From Mesotoga sp. Brook.08.105.5.1 (lineage in GTDB: Bacteria; Thermotogota; Thermotogae; Petrotogales; Kosmotogaceae): a stretch of 64,000 nt of DNA. The number at the start of each line of letters is the position of its first letter. Positions within the stretch are counted from its first letter, which is position 1. The translations under genes and the position numbers were made by a program. Shown piece by piece: positions 26,822 through 36,475 of the stretch. Location: assembly GCF_002752635.1 (NCBI RefSeq), contig NZ_AYTW01000008.1, positions 1 through 64,000 of the forward strand, given 5' to 3'. The notes beneath the pieces are model-generated. The model was not told where the DNA came from, made no database searches, and saw only the letters and a list, made by a program, of their open reading frames with translations.

Positions 26822-27003
26822 CGAACCTCCCAATCTTATATTCTGCAGCAAACACCCCAATCTCTTTGTTTGAGGAAAATGCGGGCTGCTGACTTATCAA
26901 TTATGATCTCAAAACACCCCTTCACTCACTAATATTAGCATAGATTTAGGAAGGGAAATAATGAGTTTTTGAAAGAAAAGTCTGGAACCTAAAATGGTGG
27001 AAA

Positions 27004-27705
27004 TTATAACGAGGGTGATTTCACCCCCAGTTTGGCGTAGATATCCTTCTGCTTCTTAGTGACTTCTCCGATCAAGCGGCCATGTTCGGGTGATTCAAAC
27101 CTTTCGATAGTGTCCAGTTCGTCAAGGAGACCCTGCAATGTCCAGTTCTCAAAGAGACCGGTGTCCTGCATCTTCTTCTTTATGTAAGAGAGATAGATAA
27201 GAGCCACAAATTGGACAAACAGCTTTCCATTCAGTGATAGTTCAGAGGAAACCTGCATTCTCCTGAAATTCAACCGGTCTTTCAGGTTGCCAAAGCCCTT
27301 TTCGACTATGTCTTTACTGCGATAAAGCGATAAGGCCTCGAAGGGATCGTTGACTCCATTGGAAAGCAGTGCGAAATAGCCATAGTTTCTTGCCGCTTCA
27401 CGCATAGCCTCTTCCTTCGGTGTGACTTTCCTGAATTTACTGGTAAGAGTAAAGTATTTGTCGTAGTCCTTAATACTGTATTCCTTGAGTTTGTTGTTCT
27501 TCAGGTCATTGTATAGTATGCTCAGATAATCGTTCATATCTGCCTGATCTTTGGCTGCCTTCTCACCATTGTAGAAAAGATGAAGATATGCCCGCCTTTT
27601 CGAGCTGAAAACATCTCCCTTATTGGGTCTTTCCTGTTCATATTCCCACTGGATCGTCCGGCACAAGCCATATACTTCAACTGTTGCGACTGACGGCCAT
27701 CATGA
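27004..27705 (-). pseudogene. IS1634/IS4-type transposase remnant, 5'-truncated
   Basis: The C-terminal part of a DDE transposase. The frame opens near 27705 with VATVEVYGLCRTIQWEYEQE and continues through YGYFALLSNGVNDPFEALSLYRSKDIVEKGF, GNLKDRLNFRRMQV and GKLFVQFVALIYLSYI, the catalytic-glutamate region of IS1634-like elements. No start codon with a ribosome site is present, and the N-terminal half with the first aspartates is missing. The remnant sits within the polysaccharide operon between the polymerase and GT2 genes, and may mark past rearrangement. Confidence 0.8.
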
Positions 27706-27767
27706 GTTAGTTCATATGATCTGAGGAAAACCAGATGCCAAAACATCGGCGAATCATTTCTCTTCAG

Positions 27768-29144
27768 TTAAGCTGCAGGCAGATGCTCATCGATTGAATT
27801 TTCGTTCAGTTTATCTCCTGAGTAAGAGATACATGCAACTCCAATTACCATAGCCAATCCCATCATATTGTAAAGCCAGCCGATGTCGCCAATGAGCATT
27901 CCCAAAAAGAGCCATAGCAACAAAGGGACAAAACTAGCTTGCTTCATTCCTAACGCGTCTACGAAGAAGACAATCCAAGCGATGAAACCAGCAAGGCCTA
28001 TGTTAGCAAGGAGGCTAGGCAAGAAGCCGTGAGCATTAGTGGAACCAAGGCCAAGACCAAAGATTGGTCTTCTAAACATCAGGTCAAGAGAACTCTGAAC
28101 GCTCAGTAGGCGAATAGATTCTGAACCAACTGCAGGACCGATTCCAATGAGCCCCGATAGTCTCGAAATGTAGTAGTGCACCAAGGGAAAGAGATCAGAA
28201 AGAAGTCCCAGTACTCCGATTAAAAATGACAGCGTAATAACAACTATCGCAATGCTAATTATCTTTCCACGTCTGTGCTCAATAACATACTTCCAAAGTT
28301 TGAGCATAAGCCAGTAAAACACAATTCCAAAACCTGCGAAAGAGGTGGACAAGACAAGAATTACTATCGAAGCAACTTCAAGGAACTGTGTAGAGAGAGA
28401 TTTTTCTTTCAACAGAGCAAGGATTGTCAAACCTGGGACAAAGCTAACGGCGAAATGAGAGGGCTCCCTCATAAAACCTTGTATCAAATAGGAACCTCCT
28501 CTCATCGCAATTCCTCCAAACTGAGAAACTCCCGTTCCAAGGAAAGAAGTGGTTATCAATTGAAGAACTGGGCGATTCAGAAGCATTTTGGTTCCGATAT
28601 CAAGATAACCAATAATTGTTTGAATCAGCGTAATCATTATTATGGACTTGATTAAGCTCGAGCGAAATTCTTTCTTGCGCACTAAATCACTTACCCCAAT
28701 TGCTACGATTGTTACTAAAATAAGCCGGAAAAATCTTTCGGCGTTTTTGGTCGAGAATGCCAACGGTTCAAATATGAAACGTCCCAAGTATTGCTGATCC
28801 CAAGATCCTCCAACTGGCATTACTAGAACATTTTTTGGGGCTAGTACCAAGATGTACAGTCCAACCGCAGTTACTACCAATAGAACAATCGCTTTCAGAA
28901 CTAATCCATGACTATCTTTCTTCATTCCACCCGATGCTATAAATACGACAATATAGCACAGCATCAAAACCTCTTCATATTCTAGTGTAAGTGAACCAAA
29001 TTTGATGAAGTATCCTGAACCAGCTAACAGGGCAAAAACAATACCGTCTAAAAACAGATGAAAGGAGAGCGTTTTCAGATCTTTTGCATGCAATATTTGG
29101 TATATAATCAGTGCAACGACGAAAAATGTAGCCGGATTAACCAT
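27768..29144 (-). CDS. O-antigen polymerase/ligase-like membrane protein (Wzy-like)
   Basis: A 458-aa integral membrane protein with about ten to twelve hydrophobic segments. A large loop in the middle carries RGGSYLIQGFMREPSHFAVSF, and SLDLMFRRPIFGLGLGSTNAHG near residue 350 fits the conserved region of Wzy/WaaL-type proteins (the last periplasmic loop). Sequence conservation is low in this family, so polymerase versus ligase cannot be decided. Its place among glycosyltransferases and the flippase genes of the same locus favours polymerase. Confidence 0.82.
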   Translation of the reverse strand: MVNPATFFVVALIIYQILHAKDLKTLSFHLFLDGIVFALLAGSGYFIKFGSLTLEYEEVLMLCYIVVFIASGGMKKDSHGLVLKAIVLLVVTAVGLYILVLAPKNVLVMPVGGSWDQQYLGRFIFEPLAFSTKNAERFFRLILVTIVAIGVSDLVRKKEFRSSLIKSIIMITLIQTIIGYLDIGTKMLLNRPVLQLITTSFLGTGVSQFGGIAMRGGSYLIQGFMREPSHFAVSFVPGLTILALLKEKSLSTQFLEVASIVILVLSTSFAGFGIVFYWLMLKLWKYVIEHRRGKIISIAIVVITLSFLIGVLGLLSDLFPLVHYYISRLSGLIGIGPAVGSESIRLLSVQSSLDLMFRRPIFGLGLGSTNAHGFLPSLLANIGLAGFIAWIVFFVDALGMKQASFVPLLLWLFLGMLIGDIGWLYNMMGLAMVIGVACISYSGDKLNENSIDEHLPAA

Positions 29145-29252
29145 TTCATTACCCCTTAGTGATGAAGTAGATCAAGATGGCACAAGGTACATGCCTAGCT
29201 TGATACTTGACAATTCGTTGTTACATATCACATTACAATAGCATCCTAAAAG

Positions 29253-30377
29253 TCAATACTCATTTAGTTTGCATGTACTGACAAGCAGGTTCATAAACTT
29301 ACTCCATCCACCCGAATCTTCATTTTCGTACTTTTCGAAATAACGCTTTCTTGTAGCGAGAGTCTCCTCTAGTTTTTCAGCCCATTGTGCAGGATCGTCC
29401 GGTATGTACTTGACTCCTTTATAACCTTCGAGAACATCGTGAGCGTAAGGTTCGTCAAGAACAAAAATGGGCTTTCCCATTGAAGCTGCTTCTATCAAAG
29501 GCAAACCAAATGTTTCCAGCTTTGACGGGAAAAGCACTATGTCTGATTGAATATACTCTCTAAGCATTTCATCTTTGCTTAGGTAGCCCTTCCACTCAAT
29601 TCTCTCATCAACAGAAAGTTTTTTGGACAGACGATAATAGTATTTCGTTATTCTATTATCATCAGGATTGCAGGTGAATGCGAGTGTGATCCTAGGATAT
29701 AGCTCTGGCTTTTTCTTTTTTATTGTCGATAGTATTTTGATAAGCAACTCATGATTTTTGTACGAAGCACTAGCAACTGCCGGATAGAAAAGATAGTAAC
29801 TCTTGTTGTTTACGCACCGCAATTCCTCTCCAGCAAATGGTTCAATTACAGGCCTAATGACATGGATTTGCTCTTTTGGAATTCTAAGTTTATTGCTCAC
29901 CGCTTCTTTCATCCAGTTTGTCTGAACAACGACTGATGAGTCTCTTCTTATAGTTCTTTTCATCCATTTCCATATTGCCAAACGATAAAACCTTGCTTTT
30001 AACTCAAATGGCATGAACTCGTTGAAGTCTCCAAAAGGTAAAGACTGATGCATGTACACTATCTGAGGGGAATCAAGCTTTCGAAATCCCACACTCATCA
30101 ATGATACAGCTAAGGAAGGCTCAATATGACGGTCGTGCAGCCACTTGCAAATCCCGAACGTATCCCACCAGATACGCTTTCTCCATTTTTTTGCATCTAC
30201 CTTTACTATTTCGATGTACTCACTGCTGAACTCATTGACAAGATCATTCGAGACAAATATAATCCATCTGAACGATTTAGCCATTTCATTTTCTTTGAGT
30301 TCCCGTAGAAATTGTCTCAGAATAGACAAGGCCCCACCCATAGAAGCTGCAACATCATTAACAATTATTGTCTTCAA
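29253..30377 (-). CDS. Glycosyltransferase family 4 protein
   Basis: GT-B glycosyltransferase. The mature N-terminus KTIIVNDVAASMGGALSILRQFL is the glycine-rich acceptor-side loop. The donor side has YLFYPAVASASYKNHELLIKIL, IEWKGYLSKDEMLREYIQSDIVLFPSKLETFGLPLIEAASMGKPIFV (including the ETFGLPLIEA motif with the catalytic glutamate). The frame is open to an ATG at 30431, which would overlap the epimerase gene by 46 bp. A TTG at 30377, downstream of GGAGG, gives a sensible N-terminus and no overlap. The sugar is unknown. Confidence 0.88.
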   Translation of the reverse strand: MKTIIVNDVAASMGGALSILRQFLRELKENEMAKSFRWIIFVSNDLVNEFSSEYIEIVKVDAKKWRKRIWWDTFGICKWLHDRHIEPSLAVSLMSVGFRKLDSPQIVYMHQSLPFGDFNEFMPFELKARFYRLAIWKWMKRTIRRDSSVVVQTNWMKEAVSNKLRIPKEQIHVIRPVIEPFAGEELRCVNNKSYYLFYPAVASASYKNHELLIKILSTIKKKKPELYPRITLAFTCNPDDNRITKYYYRLSKKLSVDERIEWKGYLSKDEMLREYIQSDIVLFPSKLETFGLPLIEAASMGKPIFVLDEPYAHDVLEGYKGVKYIPDDPAQWAEKLEETLATRKRYFEKYENEDSGGWSKFMNLLVSTCKLNEY

Positions 30378-30385
30378 ATTGACTC

Positions 30386-31528
30386 TCAGACCTCCTTCAA
30401 CCAAGATGTGCGATTGATGATCTCGAAACATCCCTGGACAATCCTGAGGACTTTATCGGAAACATTTCTGTCAACATAATCCGGTGATAAAGGAGCTCTT
30501 TCTTCGCTTTTGAAGGTCTCTCTTGCAATCGTTATCGCGTTGACCACTCCTCTGGCCTTTATTCCACCGATGACTATAGAGCCTTTGTCGAGCACTTCGG
30601 GTCTTTCGGTGCTTGTTCTGAAGAGAACTGCGGGGAAACCCATAATAGACGATTCTTCGCTGAGAGTGCCACTGTCAGATAGAACACAATACGCCTTCTT
30701 CTGGAGCTTATTGTAGTCGAAGAAGCCAAAGGGTCTTAAATTGGTAATTAACGGATTGAATTTGACTCCCTTCTCTTCTATCTTCTTCCAGCTCCTGGGA
30801 TGGGTCGAGTAGATCACAGGTAGCTTGAACTCTTCGGCTACTATGTTCAGTGTGTTCACTACTTCGTTGAAGTTCTTCTCTATATCCAGATTCTCTTCTC
30901 TGTGGGCGCTTACAAGGATATACTTTCCATCTTCAAGGTTTAGTCTCTCAAGAGCATCGCTATTGTCTATCTTATCCATGAAATGATATAAGACTTCAGG
31001 CATTGGAGAGCCAGTGACGAAGATATGCTCTTTTCTAAAACCTTCAGAAAGAAGATATCTTCTGCTGTGCTCCGTGTATGGAAGGTTTATATCACTTATA
31101 TGATCGACTATCTTTCTGTTTATCTCTTCCGGTACATTTTGATCGAAGCATCTATTGCCCGCTTCCATATGAAATATGGGGATCTTTAGTCTTTTAGCCG
31201 GAATAGCGCTCAGAGCGCTGTTTGTATCCCCAAGTATCAGAAGTGCTTCGGGCTTCTCTTTTAGGAGGACTTCATATGCAGCACTGATAATATTACCCAT
31301 CGTCTCTCCCAGGTGCTTTCCCGGAACGTTTAGAAAATAATCAGGCTTTCTTATCTCGAGCTCCTGAAAGAAGATTTCGTTCAATGAATAATCCCAGTTC
31401 TGGCCGGTATGGACGAGTATATGATCGAAGTATTTATCAAACTTCTTTATTATCGCGGCCAGCCTTATTATTTCCGGCCTGGTTCCAACTATTGTCATTA
31501 CCTTAGTTTTGGTCATTTCATTCTCCAT
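30386..31528 (-). CDS. UDP-N-acetyl amino-sugar 2-epimerase (WecB/CapG-WbjD-like)
   Basis: A 380-aa cytosolic enzyme of the UDP-GlcNAc 2-epimerase superfamily. It shows GTRPEIIRLAAII at the N-terminus, VHTGQNWDYSLNEIFF, LGDTNSALSA, HMEAGNRCFDQNVPEEINRKIVDHISD and later LSDSGTLSEES. The NRCFD form of the central motif is that of CapG/WbjD/FnlC enzymes, which act on 6-deoxy-amino sugars, rather than housekeeping WecB. It is adjacent to the CapE-like dehydratase and a 4-reductase, so the three genes together should make a UDP-2-acetamido-2,6-dideoxy-L-hexose. Confidence 0.88.
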   Translation of the reverse strand: MENEMTKTKVMTIVGTRPEIIRLAAIIKKFDKYFDHILVHTGQNWDYSLNEIFFQELEIRKPDYFLNVPGKHLGETMGNIISAAYEVLLKEKPEALLILGDTNSALSAIPAKRLKIPIFHMEAGNRCFDQNVPEEINRKIVDHISDINLPYTEHSRRYLLSEGFRKEHIFVTGSPMPEVLYHFMDKIDNSDALERLNLEDGKYILVSAHREENLDIEKNFNEVVNTLNIVAEEFKLPVIYSTHPRSWKKIEEKGVKFNPLITNLRPFGFFDYNKLQKKAYCVLSDSGTLSEESSIMGFPAVLFRTSTERPEVLDKGSIVIGGIKARGVVNAITIARETFKSEERAPLSPDYVDRNVSDKVLRIVQGCFEIINRTSWLKEV

Positions 31529-31530
31529 TT

Positions 31531-32385
31531 CTATAGATTATAGTGAGGATAATAATACTTATGATTCATTATCCATTCTGCCATCTGAGATACCATCGTC
31601 TCATAGTCGGGAACAACATAACCAAACTCAAATCGTGTTCTCTTAAGAGATTTATCTGCAACGAAACCATCGAAAGGCTCAATATTTAGTTCGTCATTCC
31701 TCATGTATTTGTTGAATAGCTTCAGCAGATCATATTTACTTATAGGTTTGCTGTAAACCATGTTGTACAAACCGCTCGCTCTTTTCTGGGCTGCCTGCTC
31801 CATAGCTTTGGCAAGCTCGAGGGTGGTGAGACCTGTCCACATTGCTCTGGTATAACCTTTTATCGTTCCGTCCTGCTTCATGAACCAATTGAAAAGGCCT
31901 ATTCCGTTTTCGTTCATATCCGGTCCGACAATCGAGTTCCTAAAAGTTATGTTCTTCTCGTCTTCAAGCTCCCCTAAGGCTTTGGTCCGATCGTAGAAAG
32001 TCTCTCCGTCTCTCAGATCCGATTCAGTATAGCCACCTGTTTTTCCAGAGAAAACACAGTCAGTACTCATATGGATGATCTGTGTATCCAGATTCTTAGT
32101 TATCTCCGCAAGGAAGTGAGGGAGATAAGAGTTCAGAAAGACTGCAAGCTCTCTATTCTCTTCCGCAAATTGATTCAGAATTCCAATGCAGTTAATAACA
32201 GAATCAAATCGCCCCTGAGTTATTATGCCATGAATAAATTCGACGTTTCTTGCGTCTCCAACGACAAATTCGCAATGGTTGCCCTTCACACGATCGAATC
32301 CAATGACATCGTGTCCCTTTTCACATAGATAGGTCGATATTGTATGCCCGGCCATTCCGGCTGCTCCAAGAACAAGAAACTTCAT
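31531..32385 (-). CDS. NAD(P)H-dependent UDP-sugar 4-reductase, RmlD-like SDR
   Basis: A 284-aa SDR: GAAGMAGHTISTYL, NCIGILNQFAEEN, HMSTDCVFSGKTGGYTE and a catalytic YDRTKALGE (YxxxK). It overlaps the CapE-like gene by 4 bp and ends 2 bp before the epimerase gene. CapF/WbjC, which does this step in L-FucNAc synthesis, is about 370 aa because it has a C-terminal cupin domain; that domain is absent here. The shorter form is like WbvR of the UDP-L-RhaNAc/UDP-L-QuiNAc route. The final sugar is therefore more likely of that kind, an inference from length and neighbours. Confidence 0.85.
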   Translation of the reverse strand: MKFLVLGAAGMAGHTISTYLCEKGHDVIGFDRVKGNHCEFVVGDARNVEFIHGIITQGRFDSVINCIGILNQFAEENRELAVFLNSYLPHFLAEITKNLDTQIIHMSTDCVFSGKTGGYTESDLRDGETFYDRTKALGELEDEKNITFRNSIVGPDMNENGIGLFNWFMKQDGTIKGYTRAMWTGLTTLELAKAMEQAAQKRASGLYNMVYSKPISKYDLLKLFNKYMRNDELNIEPFDGFVADKSLKRTRFEFGYVVPDYETMVSQMAEWIMNHKYYYPHYNL

Positions 32386-33431
32386 CCAACCACCTTGCCT
32401 GAGGTACCTCTAATAGAGTGCCAATTATCTAGTTCGCTCTGGACCTCTTCCAACGATAACAAGAGCTTCTTCAATCCCTCAACCGTTAATTGATCTGTGT
32501 TATGAGATGTATAGGGTTCAACATTTTCGACTGTAAGCTGCCCTTTGTCGAAATACTTCGAGTAGTTTAGATCCCTGGTATCTGCCGGGACTCGATAGTA
32601 CTCTCCGAGATCTTCCGCTACCAATCTCTCTTCAGAAGTAAGCAAGCTCTCATACAGTTTTTCACCGTGGCGCGTGCCAATTATATGGATTTTGCTGTCT
32701 GCCTCGAAGATGTCTATTAGGGCTTCGGCGAGAGTCTTTATAGTTGCGGCCGGGGCTTTCTGAACGAAGATATCTCCCTGATTGCCGTTCCTGAAAGCGT
32801 AGAGAACGAGATCTACGGCATCGTCCAGACTCATCATGAATCTAGTCATGTTCGGGTTGGTAATTGTAAGGGGCTTTCCTGCTTTAATCTGTTCAATAAA
32901 GAGGGGGATAACTGATCCTCTCGAGGCCATGACGTTTCCGTATCTCGTGCCGCAGAGAACTGTCTTGTTCTCCGAGATAGTTCTAGATTTGGCAACCATA
33001 ACTTTTTCCATAAGCGCTTTGGTCATACCCATGGCATTTATTGGATATACTGCCTTGTCTGTACTAAGAACGATTACTTTCTTCACGCCGTTGGCTATTG
33101 CTGCGTTGAGTGTGTTCTCCGTTCCCAGTATGTTTGTTTTGACAGCTTCAAGTGGAAAGAACTCACAGGAGGGAACCTGTTTCAGCGCCGCCGCACTGAA
33201 GACGAAATTGACTCCTCTGAGAGCAGATTCAATGCTGTTATAATCGCGAACATCACCTATATAGAATTTTAGTTTGTCGTTGTTGTACAGTTTTCGCATA
33301 TCGTCCTGTTTCTTCTCATCACGACTGAATATGCGAATCTCGCTTATCTCTGTCTGAAGGAAACGCTTAACGACTGCATTTCCGAAAGAGCCGGTACCAC
33401 CGGTGACCAGTAATGATTTGTTTCTGAACAA
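32382..33431 (-). CDS. UDP-GlcNAc 4,6-dehydratase/5-epimerase (CapE/FnlA/WbjB-like)
   Basis: A 349-aa extended SDR that starts the UDP-2-acetamido-2,6-dideoxy-L-hexose pathway from UDP-GlcNAc. It has VTGGTGSFGNAVVKRFL, FSRDEKKQDDMRKLY, AAALKQVPSCEFFPLEAVKTNILGT and VLSTDKAVYPINAMGMTKALMEK. In the last motif the usual active-site YxxxK reads MxxxK (MGMTK), a replacement characteristic of CapE. The C-terminal ~60 residues (YYRVPADTRDLNYSKYF) also match CapE. Its stop overlaps the next gene's start. Confidence 0.92.
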   Translation of the reverse strand: MFRNKSLLVTGGTGSFGNAVVKRFLQTEISEIRIFSRDEKKQDDMRKLYNNDKLKFYIGDVRDYNSIESALRGVNFVFSAAALKQVPSCEFFPLEAVKTNILGTENTLNAAIANGVKKVIVLSTDKAVYPINAMGMTKALMEKVMVAKSRTISENKTVLCGTRYGNVMASRGSVIPLFIEQIKAGKPLTITNPNMTRFMMSLDDAVDLVLYAFRNGNQGDIFVQKAPAATIKTLAEALIDIFEADSKIHIIGTRHGEKLYESLLTSEERLVAEDLGEYYRVPADTRDLNYSKYFDKGQLTVENVEPYTSHNTDQLTVEGLKKLLLSLEEVQSELDNWHSIRGTSGKVVG

Positions 33432-33455
33432 AAAGATTCCTCCCAGAATGAATGG

Positions 33456-34706
33456 CTATCCTTGCAAATCTGCAAAGACTGATATTACCTTATTGATTGC
33501 GGTTTCTACATCAAAATTTCTCTCAACGTAATTACGACCATTTTTGCCCATCTCCTTCAACTTTGCCCCCATTGATCTATATTTCATTATCAGGTCTGAA
33601 AAACCCTGGGTGTTGCCACTGAAAACGTATTCTCCACAGTGACTCTCTTCGATTATTCTTGCGGTGTCTTCATTTCCTTTGTTTAAGGCAGCAATGATTG
33701 GAATCGATCCTGCCATATAGCTAACTATCTTTCCAGGTATTAGGGCTGTTTTGTTTTTTTGTGATAGTGGCATCAAACCAACATCAGCACTCTTAACTAA
33801 ACTAGGAAATTCGCTTGCATTAACATAATCATGCAACAGAACGTTTTCGAGTTTCCTTATATGGATTTCTTCAGCCATTTTATCCCTTGATCTTCCATTT
33901 CCAACAATTAGGAATAGAATCTCCTTTTCATCTCTTAGTAGTTCAGCAGAATCTAGTATGATTTCTAGTCCTTGAGCTGGACCAAGTGTTCCTCCATAAA
34001 GGCAGACAAATTTGTCCTCTATGCCAAATTCGGATCTGAAGTCCCTAAAATCGGATGAATCGAAAGCCTTCAAATCTATCCAGTTGTAGAGCACAGATAC
34101 TCTGTCCGCTGAGACCCCTTTTTGGCTCAGCAAATAGGTCTCATTTGATTCTGATTGGGCAAAAATATGGTCAGCCTCGTCATATAGATTGGCCTCTTTC
34201 ATATTGTAGTACTTAGTTATTAGTCCATTGTTGAGTATTCCGAGATCTACAGCCACTTTTGGAAACAGATCTCTTACAAGTAATAAGGGGCTAGATCCAA
34301 GCTTTCTTGACAACTTAAGTGCCGAAAGAGCATATTGAACTGGTGGACTATAAGCCAAACATAGATCGAAATGACGACCAACCAAGCGTCTGAATCCATC
34401 TCTAACAATCTTCAAAGAGGCAAGGGTAGTGTTGATGCCTCTTTGTATGTAGCCTTTGTTATGAGTCTCAGGAGCATCTAGTCGTATCACTTCTACACTT
34501 TTTGGATCATTGCCAATTTCGCTCTTATTGAATTTACTCATAACTCTTCCATGCGGTTCAAAAGTCAGTACAGTAACATTGTGCCCTTGATTCGAAAGAG
34601 CATAAGAAAGATCTTTCATCAAATTGGCTGTAGAACATATTTCAGGTGGAAAGGAATCACAGAACAGAAGTATACTAAGTTTACGTTTCAATGCTCTAGA
34701 TTTCAT
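33456..34706 (-). CDS. Glycosyltransferase family 4 protein (WbuB-like)
   Basis: A GT-B enzyme of ~416 aa. The N-terminus (LSILLFCDSFPPEICSTANLMKDLSYALSNQGHNVTVLT) and the donor region (VCLYGGTLGPAQGLEIILDSAELL, SVLYNWIDLKAF, VGLMPLSQKNKTALIPGKIVSYMAGSIPIIAALN) resemble WbuB/WcaI-type transferases, some of which transfer L-FucNAc. Being next to the UDP-amino-6-deoxysugar genes, it is the best candidate to use that donor. The ATG at 34706 avoids overlap with the upstream gene; the frame is open to 34739. Confidence 0.86.
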   Translation of the reverse strand: MKSRALKRKLSILLFCDSFPPEICSTANLMKDLSYALSNQGHNVTVLTFEPHGRVMSKFNKSEIGNDPKSVEVIRLDAPETHNKGYIQRGINTTLASLKIVRDGFRRLVGRHFDLCLAYSPPVQYALSALKLSRKLGSSPLLLVRDLFPKVAVDLGILNNGLITKYYNMKEANLYDEADHIFAQSESNETYLLSQKGVSADRVSVLYNWIDLKAFDSSDFRDFRSEFGIEDKFVCLYGGTLGPAQGLEIILDSAELLRDEKEILFLIVGNGRSRDKMAEEIHIRKLENVLLHDYVNASEFPSLVKSADVGLMPLSQKNKTALIPGKIVSYMAGSIPIIAALNKGNEDTARIIEESHCGEYVFSGNTQGFSDLIMKYRSMGAKLKEMGKNGRNYVERNFDVETAINKVISVFADLQG

Positions 34707-34713
34707 AAATTCT

Positions 34714-36009
34714 TCACTTCGCACCCTTTCTGAATACAACTGTCTCGAATGTTTTCAGGATTATTTGCAAATCGAGCATCGTTGATTGATTCTTGACATA
34801 GTATAGATCATAACTAAGCTTCTTCTCCTGCTCTTCTATTGTAGCAGCATACTTATAATTGGTCTGAGCCCAGCCACTGAGACCTGTTTTGAGTTTATGC
34901 CTTAGTTTGTAATACGGTAGTTTAGTGGCAAGCTCTTCGGCAAAACCTGGCTGCTCCGGTCTGGGCCCAATGAATGACATATTTCCTTTGAAGATATCAT
35001 AAAACTGAGGAATCTCATCAAGTCTAAATGGTCTCATTATCCTTCCGAGCCTTGTAATATTGTCTCCCTGCTGAGTTGCATATTTTGATCCTTCTGACTC
35101 TGAGTTTTTTTTCATCGATCTAAACTTGTGGATTCTGAAAGTCTTGTTGTTTAATCCAACTCTCTCTTGAGTGAAGATACCAGGTCTCCCGTCCTCAATT
35201 ACAATTAGTAGCCATAAGATCAGAAAGACGGGGGAAAGTATTATCAAAGCAAAAGAGGATATTACTAAGTCAAGAACTCGCTTCCTATGAGAAATTTGAA
35301 CCTGCGAAAAAACAACATCGTAGTAGTCGCTGAAGAGATCGATCATCTTCATAGGGATTCTGTGCAATGCGCTCTCTACAACGATTGGCAAATACTCCAG
35401 TGCGACGTCTCCAGAACGTTGTGAAAGAACGCTCTCGACATCTTTTGCCAACTTTGGATCGCCTATGAGTATTGCGTCGAATGGTTTAACTTCTTCGAAG
35501 GTCATAGTCTCAGTCAGAGTCGCTGCTGATGGGTTCATGTAGGAATAGATTTCGATCTTGCCCATCGAAGCCTTTTTGACTTCTTCGAGTATCGGGCCGA
35601 GCTCTTCTTCTCTGCCTATGACGAGATATCTTCGCGGGGGAAGATGCTTTATGGTGTATCTCATAAGTACGCATGATAGGAAGGGGAAGATTAATCCTGA
35701 AACTGCTGCTGTCACAAAGAAGGTGAGCCTAGGGAGGCGCGGGGTGAAGAATACTATCGGGATGAGAGCAAAGAGAACCCCGAGAAAGGTGCCGGAGATA
35801 TATGAGACGATGCATGAGTTTAGAGAATAAGTCGTTGAGTTATCGAAGCCACTGAAGGCGTATATGCCGAGCATAATTGCTATATTGAGTATGAGAGCTT
35901 GAAAGGCGTATCCTGGAGTCCATGTGAGAGTAAGTGATTGAATAAAGAAGAGGGTCACGAAGAGGAACGTAGCGATGAGGTACTTCAAATTCGCTATTCT
36001 TTTTATCAT
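34714..36009 (-). CDS. Undecaprenyl-phosphate sugar phosphotransferase (initiating PGT, WcaJ/WbaP-like)
   Basis: The enzyme that starts the repeat unit by moving a sugar 1-phosphate to undecaprenyl phosphate at the inner membrane. About four hydrophobic segments (residues ~8-125) are followed by a Rossmann-like CoA-binding region and the catalytic Bac_transf domain: KRVLDLVISSFALIILSPVF (re-entrant helix), RIHKFRSM, RLDEIPQFYDIFKGNMSFIGPRPEQ (Asp-Glu pair). The length of 431 aa is normal for polyisoprenyl PGTs. It is the first gene of the leftward operon, preceded by a near-consensus promoter. Confidence 0.94.
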   Translation of the reverse strand: MIKRIANLKYLIATFLFVTLFFIQSLTLTWTPGYAFQALILNIAIMLGIYAFSGFDNSTTYSLNSCIVSYISGTFLGVLFALIPIVFFTPRLPRLTFFVTAAVSGLIFPFLSCVLMRYTIKHLPPRRYLVIGREEELGPILEEVKKASMGKIEIYSYMNPSAATLTETMTFEEVKPFDAILIGDPKLAKDVESVLSQRSGDVALEYLPIVVESALHRIPMKMIDLFSDYYDVVFSQVQISHRKRVLDLVISSFALIILSPVFLILWLLIVIEDGRPGIFTQERVGLNNKTFRIHKFRSMKKNSESEGSKYATQQGDNITRLGRIMRPFRLDEIPQFYDIFKGNMSFIGPRPEQPGFAEELATKLPYYKLRHKLKTGLSGWAQTNYKYAATIEEQEKKLSYDLYYVKNQSTMLDLQIILKTFETVVFRKGAK

Positions 36010-36210
36010 ACCTTCTCCCCTCCTTGATCATAATAATCAAACTAACGACTTAAATAAAAACAAAACTGAATACGAATAGATTGTGGGTCTCTGCTTACAC
36101 AGCCTTAATTGGTAGTTCGGAAGTCTTTCGTTTCTTCTTACTTATGTTAACATTACTCAATCAATAGTTCAAATTATTCTATTTCCAATCAGACACAATT
36201 ATGCTTGTTT

Positions 36211-36225
36211 ATCGTACTGTACGAT
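36211..36225. promoter_or_regulatory. Perfect palindrome at the start of the polysaccharide operon
   Basis: ATCGTACTGTACGAT is a 7-1-7 palindrome directly downstream of the -10 box on the minus strand, overlapping the expected transcription start. It is a good candidate operator. Confidence 0.55.
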
Positions 36226-36227
36226 CG

Positions 36228-36256
36228 ATTATAGAATCTATCCGTGTTTAAGTCAA
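36228..36256 (-). promoter_or_regulatory. Sigma-70-type promoter of the leftward polysaccharide operon
   Basis: On the minus strand TTGACT and TATAAT are separated by exactly 17 bases, about 220 bp before the first gene (ends at 36009). This is the best promoter match I saw in the window. Confidence 0.82.
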
Positions 36257-36475
36257 GATTTTGTCGACAATATGATTGTAAAATTCTCTCAGAACCGGCG
36301 TGCGGGGTAAGGGGTAGGGGGTTCGGCAAAAAACTAAAAGAACAATAGACAAGCTTTCAGGCGAAATGTGAGTTATGCTCACAAATAATTACGTCATCAT
36401 CAAGCTGAGAAAACACAAGTAGTTAGGAATGTAAAGTTTTGGGGTGTAACATTTGGAGACAGTCTGGAAATAAAA

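Larger units (their letters stand above)
36010..36475. other. Intergenic region with leader of the polysaccharide operon
   Basis: From 36010 to 36260 it is the AT-rich promoter and leader of the leftward operon. From 36297 repeat words begin (GTGCGGGGTAAGGGGTAGGG). No gene was seen. Confidence 0.55.
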
